The notes under the pieces were generated by a model that ran no database searches, was not told where the DNA came from, and worked only from the letters and a program-made list of their open reading frames with translations. Shown here one piece after another: positions 1 to 4,617 of a stretch of DNA of 5,129 nt. The translations under genes were made by a program, and so were the position numbers. The stretch spans positions 1 to 5,129 of the forward strand of contig JAJZCX010000139.1 of NCBI GenBank assembly GCA_021851625.1. The letters run 5' to 3'. Every line of letters starts with the position of its first letter. Positions within the stretch are counted from its first letter, which is position 1. This DNA is from Acidobacteriota bacterium. GTDB lineage: Bacteria; Acidobacteriota; Terriglobia; Terriglobales; Acidobacteriaceae.

Positions 1-1
1 G

Positions 2-1231
2 ATGTTGCACTTGTATGAGACGATCGATCTGCCGCTGGCACCCGTGCTGTTGCGCATGGAACAGGCTGGCATCCGCATCGACGGAGTCTTTCTCCACGAG
101 GTAGCTTCACGCCTGAACGCCGCTATGCACGCAGCGAGCGAAAAAATCTTTGAGCAGTCGGGACATCGCTTCAATCTCAACTCTCCCAAGCAACTCGGCG
201 ATGTGCTCTTTAACAAAATGGGATTGCCCATGCCCACGCGTGCCGGGCGCGGCAAGACCATCTCCACTGCGCAGGACGTGTTGGAGGAATTGTCGGAGCA
301 ACACGCGGTGCCGCAGCTCGTGCTGGAATATCGGCAGGTGGCCAAGCTGAAATCCACCTACGCCGATGCACTGCCGCTGCTGGCCGACGCGCAGGGACGC
401 GTGCACACAACGTTTCTGCAAACGGGCACGGCCACTGGGCGCGTCTCGTCCATCAATCCCAATCTGCAAAACATTCCCATCCGCACGGAACTGGGCCGTG
501 AGATTCGCGCCGCCTTTATTCCCGCGCCAGGCAACGTGCTGCTCTCCGCCGATTATTCGCAGATTGAGCTGCGACTGCTGGCGCACTTCTCCGAAGACCC
601 GTTGCTGCTCAAGGCCTATCGCGAGGACGTGGACATTCACGCACTCACGGCGTCGGAGGTCTTCGGCGTGCCGCTGGGTCAGATGGACAAGACCACGCGC
701 AACCGCGCCAAGGCGGTCAACTTTGGCATCGTCTATGGCATCTCACCGTTTGGTTTGGCGCAACAGTTGGGCATGGAGCAGGGCGAGGCGCATCGCTACA
801 TTCAGCGTTACTTTGAGCGCTACGCGGGCGTGCGCACCTTCATCGACCGCACGCTGGATGAGGTGCGCCGCACACAAAGCGTGCGTACTTTTTTCGGTCG
901 CGTGCGACCCATTCCCGACATCGCCAGTCGCAATGCTCACCAGCGCGGCTTTGCCGAACGCACCGCGGTGAACACGCCCCTGCAAGGCACGGCGGCGGAT
1001 ATTCTCAAGCTGGCCATGCTGCGCATCGATGCAGCCATGCACGCGCAGAACTTGCGCTCGCGCATGGTGCTGCAGGTGCATGATGAACTGGTCTTCGACG
1101 TGGCGCCGGAGGAACTCACTGCACTGGCCGCGCTGGTGCGCGCGGAGATGGAGCAGGCAGTGGAGCTAAAAGTTCCCTTGGCCGCCAGCCTGGCCAGCGG
1201 AGCCAATTGGCGCGACCTGAAAAGTATTTAA
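2..1231 (+). CDS. polA: DNA polymerase I, C-terminal polymerase domain (5'-truncated by window edge)
   Basis: This is the family A DNA polymerase that fills gaps and replaces RNA primers during lagging-strand synthesis and excision repair. Only the last 409 residues are visible. The 5' nuclease domain and most of the 3'-5' exonuclease-like domain lie before the window, so the ATG at position 2 is an internal Met, not the start (the E. coli protein is about 930 aa). Visible residues 1-30 (YETIDLPLAPVLLRMEQAGI) are the usual junction into the polymerase domain. TGTATGRVSS (141-150) and NLQNIPIR (154-161) follow. Motif A is DYSQIELR with metal ligand D184. Motif B, the O helix, is R233-x3-K237-x3-F241-x3-Y245; the Phe at the E. 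coli F762 position is the form that disfavours dideoxynucleotides. Motif C is VHDE with D361 and E362. All catalytic residues are intact. The gene converges on the sigma operon, and the two stop codons overlap at 1228-1231. Identification is very secure. Confidence 0.98.
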   Translation: MLHLYETIDLPLAPVLLRMEQAGIRIDGVFLHEVASRLNAAMHAASEKIFEQSGHRFNLNSPKQLGDVLFNKMGLPMPTRAGRGKTISTAQDVLEELSEQHAVPQLVLEYRQVAKLKSTYADALPLLADAQGRVHTTFLQTGTATGRVSSINPNLQNIPIRTELGREIRAAFIPAPGNVLLSADYSQIELRLLAHFSEDPLLLKAYREDVDIHALTASEVFGVPLGQMDKTTRNRAKAVNFGIVYGISPFGLAQQLGMEQGEAHRYIQRYFERYAGVRTFIDRTLDEVRRTQSVRTFFGRVRPIPDIASRNAHQRGFAERTAVNTPLQGTAADILKLAMLRIDAAMHAQNLRSRMVLQVHDELVFDVAPEELTALAALVRAEMEQAVELKVPLAASLASGANWRDLKSI

Positions 1232-1683
1232 GCGCGCACACTCCACTGCACGCTGGCCCAACTGAGCACAAGCGCAAAGAGCACCCAGCCTGCGCCCATC
1301 TGCGCTGCGTGATGGACCGCTTCCATGCCGGTCTGCTGCAAATCCGCAGGCAGGTTCGCCATAAGATCCGCGTACCGTTCTGCCAGCACAGTGGCCCCCT
1401 GCACCCAATGCATTTGTATCTGCACTTGCACGCTGGCCGATGCGGAGCCGCGCAGGGCCAGCACCAGCATGAGGCATGGCAATGCCAGGCAAGCCGCCAT
1501 TCCTGGGAGAAATATGTGCCACGGAAATGGAATCGATGGCTCGTGCATGGGCGGGTGCATCGCGGCCTCACGCTGCACGGCATCCATGACAGAGGCAGCA
1601 AAGCTGGAGGATGGCTGCATCGCTCGCTCGTCCGCAAGGATGCGGTCCAGTTCGGCATCCGTCAGATTGTTTCCTTCGCGCAT
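1228..1683 (-). CDS. Small two-TM protein downstream of ECF sigma factor, probable anti-sigma/regulatory partner
   Basis: The protein has 151 aa. Its N-terminal half (1-54) is cytoplasm-like and contains an acidic/helical stretch LTDAELDRILADE and then FAASVMDAVQREA (28-40). A hydrophobic segment at about 55-77 and a second at about 130-148 should span the membrane, with a roughly 50-residue loop between them. The start is the ATG at 1681-1683, preceded by a strong AAGGAGG (1688-1694) that lies inside the sigma gene. The first 22 bp overlap the end of the sigma reading frame, so translation of the two is probably coupled. An anti-sigma role is inferred from this position and the membrane topology. 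The usual zinc anti-sigma motif (HxxxCxxC) is absent; the only cysteines are C65 and C70 within TM1. It could instead be an unrelated small membrane protein. No family could be named from the sequence alone. Its stop overlaps that of polA. Confidence 0.85.
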   Translation of the reverse strand: MREGNNLTDAELDRILADERAMQPSSSFAASVMDAVQREAAMHPPMHEPSIPFPWHIFLPGMAACLALPCLMLVLALRGSASASVQVQIQMHWVQGATVLAERYADLMANLPADLQQTGMEAVHHAAQMGAGWVLFALVLSWASVQWSVRA

Positions 1684-2264
1684 CGCTCCTCCTTGATGTA
1701 GTGCACCTCTCGCTCGGCCCAGTCTTGCAGCTTGCGGCGAAGCAGTTCCCGTCCACGCGCCAAGCGCGCCTTCACGGTTCCTTCAGGCAGGCGCAGCACG
1801 TGCGCGGCTGCGGCCACATCCTTCTGTTGAAAGTAAAACAGCAACAGCGCCTCTCGATATTTTTGCGGCAAGGCCAGCACGGCACGCTGCACCGTTCGCT
1901 CGCGCTCACCCTGCTCCAGCCGGGCTTGCAACGCTTTCCCGTCGGCACGCGCGTCGTGCAGCTCGGCAATCTCCTCTAGTCCCAATACGCCTGCGGGCAA
2001 CTTGCGCAACTCTGTGCGATAGACATTCAACGCCAGCGCGAAGAGCCACGTGGAAAAAGCAGCATCGCCGCGCCACTGCGCCAGCCTGCGATAGGCGCGC
2101 AGAAAAGCCTCCTGCGCCATCTCTTCTGCACGACCACGGTCGCGGCAAAAGCGATAGGCCAGATTCACCAGCGGCCCTTGCCAACGATGCACGATCCCGG
2201 CAAAGGCAGCGGCGTCTCCCGCCAACACCCGCTCCACATCGTCTTGATCTTCGCTGGCGCTCAC
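1662..2264 (-). CDS. ECF-type RNA polymerase sigma-70 family factor
   Basis: This 200-aa protein has the two-domain build of extracytoplasmic function sigma factors, which bind core RNA polymerase and direct it to a small set of promoters. Residues about 20-90 form the sigma2 region. YRFCRDRGRAEEMAQEAFLR (37-56) matches region 2.2, and W64...F70-S-T-W-L-F-A-LALNVYR is the region 2.3-2.4 helix that melts and reads the -10. A linker of about 35 residues follows. Residues about 125-180 form sigma4 (ALPQKYREALLLFYFQQKDV...LRLPEGTVKARLARGRELLRRKL), the helix-turn-helix that reads the -35. There is no sigma3 and no C-terminal extension. The start is GTG at 2262-2264; an in-frame TGA at 2280-2282 rules out a longer form, and no strong Shine-Dalgarno precedes it. 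It is the first gene of an operon with the membrane protein that overlaps its 3' end. An ECF-like promoter just upstream suggests autoregulation. The ECF subgroup was not assigned. Confidence 0.95.
   Translation of the reverse strand: MSASEDQDDVERVLAGDAAAFAGIVHRWQGPLVNLAYRFCRDRGRAEEMAQEAFLRAYRRLAQWRGDAAFSTWLFALALNVYRTELRKLPAGVLGLEEIAELHDARADGKALQARLEQGERERTVQRAVLALPQKYREALLLFYFQQKDVAAAAHVLRLPEGTVKARLARGRELLRRKLQDWAEREVHYIKEERCAKETI
1688..1694 (-). promoter_or_regulatory. Ribosome binding site of the sigma-partner gene, inside the sigma CDS
   Basis: On the minus strand AAGGAGG sits four bases before the ATG at 1681-1683, inside the last codons of the sigma gene. It fixes the start of the membrane partner and implies that the two proteins are made in linked amounts. 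Confidence 0.8.
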
Positions 2265-2290
2265 GCCGTTCTTCGCACCTCACCCAATAC

Positions 2291-2342
2291 GGTACGACAG
2301 CACATCCAGAATTTGGGTTGCATTTTTTTTAGGGAAAAAATT
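2291..2342 (-). promoter_or_regulatory. Putative ECF-dependent promoter of the sigma operon
   Basis: Reading the minus strand, an A/T-rich inverted repeat (arms at 2335-2341 and 2322-2328) runs directly into TGCAACC (2322-2316), which serves as a candidate -35. An 18-bp spacer follows and then TCGTACC (2297-2291) as a candidate -10. A transcript would begin near 2286, only about 20 nt before the GTG start. TGCAACC-like -35 and CGTA-like -10 boxes are of the kind seen for ECF sigma factors (family knowledge). Assigning this promoter to this particular factor is inference, supported by the matching copy at 2942-2992. Confidence 0.6.
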
Positions 2343-2465
2343 AGAGTATTTTCGGTACGAGTGTTCACTGTCGGGCTGGAGTCGGAGTCTCCCACTCTAG
2401 CCGCAAAAGCTTGGCTAGAATGGGGTGCCGCAACCCTGTTCTTCACAACTACACCATAAACACCT

Positions 2466-2593
2466 TGTCATTCCGAGCGCAGCGTAGCGTAGTCGAGGAA
2501 TCTGCGGTTGCTTTACAGCAGAGTCTTCGGAAACCATAAGCAAACCGCATATCCCTCCACTGCGCGGCGATCGCCGCTTCGGTCGGGATGACA
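2466..2593. repeat. Imperfect palindromic intergenic repeat, unit 1
   Basis: The ends are inverted: TGTCATTCCGAGCG (2466-2479) is complementary to 2580-2593 at 12 of 14 positions. A second inner pair, 2495-2509 with 2543-2557, matches at 13 of 15. The unit could fold as a long interrupted hairpin. GTCATTCCGAGCG...GAGGAATC sequences are a familiar type of non-coding repeat in several bacterial phyla, including Acidobacteriota (general knowledge). No transposase is present. Confidence 0.7.
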
Positions 2594-2708
2594 GACCCTC
2601 AAATACACCGAGTCATTCTGAGCGACCAACGGGAGCGAAGAATCCAGAGAATGCGTGCCGCGTCTATGTAGCTGAATCCCTCTGGATTCTTCGCTGCGCT
2701 CAGAATGA
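2583..2708. repeat. 126-bp direct repeat, copy A, containing a long palindrome (unit 2)
   Basis: This segment recurs at 2809-2934 with four substitutions and no gap (122/126). It begins inside the end of unit 1 and contains a palindrome. GTCATTCTGAGCG (2612-2624) pairs with 2697-2709, and CGAAGAATCCAGAG (2636-2649) pairs with 2680-2693, both perfectly. The left arm has 11 unpaired bases between its two blocks and the right arm three, and the central loop is about 30 nt. The fold suggests a REP- or MITE-like non-autonomous element. Confidence 0.9.
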
Positions 2709-2770
2709 CGCATCGTTGGGGTGAAAATTCCCCCACTTATGTCCTTCCAAGCGAGGTGCAAACAAGTCAC

Positions 2771-2808
2771 GGAATCTACGGTTGTGCAAGCAGCCTGTAC
2801 CCGGTGGA
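2771..2808. repeat. Degenerate remnant of repeat unit 1
   Basis: GGAATCTACGGTTG (2771-2784) matches GGAATCTGCGGTTG of unit 1 (2497-2510) at 13 of 14 positions. Soon after, the sequence joins the TCGGGATGACAG end that starts the second 126-bp copy. The order unit 1 - unit 2 therefore occurs twice, the second time with unit 1 shortened and eroded. Confidence 0.55.
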
Positions 2809-2934
2809 TCGGGATGACAGACCCTCAAACACACCGAGTCATTCTGAGCGACCAGCGGGAGTGAAGAATCCAGAGAATGCGTGCCGCGTCTATATAGCTG
2901 AATCCCTCTGGATTCTTCGCTGCGCTCAGAATGA
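2809..2934. repeat. 126-bp direct repeat, copy B, containing a long palindrome (unit 2)
   Basis: This is the second copy of 2583-2708, offset by 226 bp and differing at four positions. Its palindrome (2838-2934) keeps both paired blocks, apart from one changed base in the left inner block (GTGAAG instead of GCGAAG) and loss of the last base pair. It ends eight bases before the inverted repeat of the rightward promoter element. Confidence 0.9.
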
Positions 2935-2941
2935 AGGGCCT

Positions 2942-2992
2942 ATTTTTTTGCCTCAAAAAAATGCAACCGTTCGCGCAGTCTCCCTGTCTCAC
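2942..2992 (+). promoter_or_regulatory. Putative ECF-dependent promoter of the membrane protein gene
   Basis: ATTTTTTTG (2942-2950) and CAAAAAAAT (2954-2962) form a perfect 9-bp inverted repeat around CCT. It leads into TGCAACC (2962-2968), the candidate -35. After an 18-bp spacer comes TCTCAC (2987-2992), the candidate -10. Positions 2942-2968 match the sigma operon element (2342-2316 on the other strand) at 24 of 27 positions with the same spacing to the -10. Transcription would start near 3000, about 45 nt before the gene. Control by the neighbouring sigma factor is inferred. Confidence 0.6.
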
Positions 2993-3030
2993 TGGTTGCA
3001 CGGACAGAATCCACCAGCGAGTCCGCACAC

Positions 3031-3036
3031 AAGGAG
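3031..3036 (+). promoter_or_regulatory. Ribosome binding site deciding the start at 3045
   Basis: AAGGAG lies eight bases before the ATG at 3045-3047. It favours this start over the in-frame ATG at 2931, which falls inside the repeat and upstream of the predicted promoter. Confidence 0.8.
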
Positions 3037-3044
3037 AAAGCACC

Positions 3045-3524
3045 ATGCATCCCATTCTGAATCCCATCAACCTAGCACTGATGTACATGGATGAAAATTC
3101 CAGCATCAACCCAGAGAATCTGGCCCTGACAATCCCGATCGTCAGCACCCTCGCCTTTTTTATATTTCTGTCCATCTACATTTGGGTTCATGCAAAGCGG
3201 CGCGAGAGAGAGGCGTTCTACAAAAATGAAACGCTGCGACGGATCGCCGAATCGCCCGATGGCGGCGCGGCTGCCTTGGAGTTTTTGAAAGAAGAACAGC
3301 GCTTAAAGGATCGCAAGCGCCGTGAAGGCCGCAAGATCGGCGGGTTGGTGGCAACAGCTACTGGTCTGGGGTTGATGATTTTTTTATTTGCGCTCAATCG
3401 CGCTGATCACGATCCAGATCCGGATTATCTAATAGGACTTATTCTCATGCTGATCGGCGCGGCGCTGCTGGCCTATTCCTATTGGCTGGCACCGAAGGAC
3501 GACCAGCCCCACCCGTCGGAATAA
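3045..3524 (+). CDS. Three-TM membrane protein, DUF6249-like, probable ECF-regulon member
   Basis: The 159-aa protein has a short N-terminus with no clear signal peptide. TM1 is at about 28-48 (LTIPIVSTLAFFIFLSIYIWV). A highly charged segment follows (about 49-97, with KRRERE, EFLKEEQRLKDRKRREGRK), likely cytoplasmic and partly helical. Two closely spaced TMs come next, at about 98-118 and 127-147, and a short acidic tail. This pattern of one TM, a basic linker and a TM hairpin recalls small DUF6249-type membrane proteins; the likeness is from memory and untested. The frame is open back to an ATG at 2931, but the Shine-Dalgarno at 3031-3036 and the promoter at 2942-2992 make 3045 the better start. 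Its promoter-like region matches that of the divergent ECF sigma operon, suggesting a role in the envelope response under that factor. Its biochemical function is unknown. Confidence 0.85.
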   Translation: MHPILNPINLALMYMDENSSINPENLALTIPIVSTLAFFIFLSIYIWVHAKRREREAFYKNETLRRIAESPDGGAAALEFLKEEQRLKDRKRREGRKIGGLVATATGLGLMIFLFALNRADHDPDPDYLIGLILMLIGAALLAYSYWLAPKDDQPHPSE

Positions 3525-3538
3525 GCCGCAACCATCGG

Positions 3539-3570
3539 GGGCCAGCGTACGCGGACTGGCCCTGCGTTTT
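3539..3570 (+). terminator. Hairpin terminator after the membrane protein gene
   Basis: GGGCCAG (3539-3545) pairs perfectly with CTGGCCC (3556-3562), and TGCGTTTT follows. It begins 14 bases after the stop codon. The T run is short and offset by four bases, so strength is uncertain. On the other strand no T run follows the hairpin, although rnpB converges on this point and might use the same stem. Confidence 0.55.
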
Positions 3571-3579
3571 CAGAATTTA

Positions 3580-3977
<398 letters not shown>

Positions 3978-3984
3978 AGTCTGT

Positions 3985-3990
3985 ATGGTA
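3985..3990 (-). promoter_or_regulatory. rnpB: Candidate -10 of rnpB
   Basis: On the minus strand TACCAT lies seven bases before the predicted 5' end of RNase P RNA, matching TATAAT at four of six positions. A weak TTCGCA (4015-4010) could be a -35, but at 19-bp spacing. A competing possibility is TATATA/TATAGAT at 4071-4079, which would give a leader of about 90 nt. Confidence 0.3.
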
Positions 3991-4015
3991 GCGCACCCGG
4001 AAGACGCGATGCGAA

Positions 4016-4052
4016 CCGTAGGCGCGAATCAGCTTTACCGACCCGCCTACGG
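4016..4052. repeat. Perfect 9-bp inverted repeat upstream of rnpB
   Basis: CCGTAGGCG (4016-4024) is complementary to CGCCTACGG (4044-4052) with a 19-nt loop. It lies about 40 bp upstream of the rnpB 5' end. It may be an operator, or a hairpin in an rnpB leader. No T run follows on either strand, so a terminator is unlikely. Confidence 0.5.
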
Positions 4053-4234
4053 ATTAGCCAGCGCACAGGAATCTATATAGAGAACTACACATTCCACGAC
4101 GAGCGCAGCCTGTGCGATACTGGAGGAACTGCACTACGCGCCCGCATTCCTCTTGTGCGGCCAGTCGTCGCGGCCAGTCTTACTGGCAGACGCTGGCAGC
4201 TTTGACGCAAAGATGCGAATTGCGCACCACCCAA

Positions 4235-4322
4235 GCCGGGATGGCGGAACTGGCAGACGCAGCGGACTCAAAATCCGCCGACCCTTGCGGTCATGGGGGT
4301 TCGACCCCCCCTCCCGGCACCA
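4235..4322 (+). tRNA. tRNA-Leu, anticodon CAA
   Basis: The acceptor stem GCCGGGA (4235-4241) pairs perfectly with TCCCGGC (4312-4318). The discriminator A is at 4319, and CCA is encoded at 4320-4322. The anticodon stem GCGGA/TCCGC (4262-4266, 4274-4278) encloses CTCAAAA, giving anticodon CAA (4269-4271), which reads UUG leucine codons. A long variable arm with a GACC/GGTC stem (about 4280-4292) marks a class II tRNA and fits leucine. The T arm is GGGGG-TTCGACC-CCCCC (4295-4311). The only odd point is the all-GC T stem. The peptide MAELADAADSKSADPCGHGG seen in one frame here is the usual false translation of a Leu tRNA. Confidence 0.98.
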
Positions 4323-4354
4323 ATAGAAATTCTTGCGCTACGGTGTGAGTTGTA

Positions 4355-4373
4355 CCTCTCAGAAGTCGAGAGG
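4355..4373 (+). terminator. Weak hairpin after tRNA-Leu
   Basis: CCTCTC (4355-4360) pairs perfectly with GAGAGG (4368-4373) around a 7-nt loop, 33 bases past the tRNA. No T run follows, so this may only be a 3' processing structure or chance. Confidence 0.25.
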
Positions 4374-4539
4374 CTAATATCCATTCGGAATACCTGCTGT
4401 GTGCATGACTGTCGTCCTCATTCATTTCCAGGTGGCTCACTGCATGTCATTTCGAAATCTCTCCACCAGCGAAATTGGCTTGCAGTACTGCGGCAGGACT
4501 GGGGGAAAAGGAATTTCCCTGCTTGTCGAACGGAACAGC

Positions 4540-4580
4540 CCAAAACGGCACAGAGTCTTCCCGCGGGAAGGCTCTGTGGG
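4540..4580 (-). terminator. Terminator of the dienelactone hydrolase gene
   Basis: The arms CACAGAG-T-CTTCC (from 4549) and GGAAG-G-CTCTGTG (to 4578) form a long stem with a single mispaired position and a tiny CGCG loop. On the minus strand it begins 39 bases after the hydrolase stop, and TTTT follows three bases after the stem (4545-4542). The T run is short, but the stem is the strongest hairpin in this gap. Confidence 0.6.
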
Positions 4581-4617
4581 CAAGGGTAGCAGTAGCCGTG
4601 TGTTTCTAACGCAGCGG

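Larger units (their letters stand above)
2265..3044. other. 780-bp gene-free divergent intergenic region
   Basis: This stretch separates the leftward sigma operon from the rightward membrane protein gene. It contains the leftward promoter element (2291-2342), a spacer with a weak hairpin (CTAGCC at 2397-2402 and GGCTAG at 2413-2418), an array of palindromic repeats (2466-2934), the rightward promoter element (2942-2992), and a leader with a Shine-Dalgarno. Open frames in it translate to repeat-derived peptides (HSERSEESR, CHPDRSG) and have no independent support as genes. Confidence 0.8.
4323..4617. other. Intergenic region between tRNA-Leu and the hydrolase gene
   Basis: These 295 bp separate two convergent units. 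They hold the weak hairpin at 4355-4373, a short GGGAAA/TTTCCC hairpin (4503-4519), and the strong hairpin at 4549-4578. Open frames crossing the region start inside the tRNA or run antisense into the hydrolase. They lack ribosome binding sites and recognisable domains. Confidence 0.6.

Noticed and set aside
1116..1701. Several long plus- and minus-strand frames over the sigma-partner gene and the polA end
   Set aside because: They are shadows of the two real genes in GC-rich DNA, and their compositions (rich in Cys, Trp, His, Arg) are not protein-like.
2397..2418. CTAGCC/GGCTAG hairpin as a terminator
   Set aside because: The stem is only six pairs with a 10-nt loop, no T run follows on either strand, and no gene ends nearby.
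2261..2446. 61-aa minus-strand frame (MKNRVAAPHSSQ...) whose TGA overlaps the GTG of the sigma gene, resembling a coupled leader peptide
   Set aside because: It runs through the predicted promoter, so the proposed transcript starts downstream of its start codon. Its SLKKMQP stretch is just the A/T element and TGCAACC read as protein (the rightward copy gives CLKKMQP). No ribosome binding site supports it.
2513..2770. 85-aa minus-strand frame containing HSERSEESR and CHPDRSGDRRAVEG
   Set aside because: These are well-known false translations of palindromic intergenic repeats. The frame is made almost wholly of repeat sequence.
2466..2934. CRISPR array or insertion sequence
   Set aside because: There are only two good copies with no regular short spacers, and no transposase frame. 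The palindromic structure fits a non-autonomous intergenic repeat better.
2705..3175. Frames on both strands across the repeat array and the membrane protein start
   Set aside because: They consist of repeat, promoter and antisense sequence, and have no ribosome binding site or domain.
4112..4348. 78-aa frame with MAELADAADSKSADPCGHGGSTPPPG
   Set aside because: It is the standard false translation of a tRNA-Leu gene.
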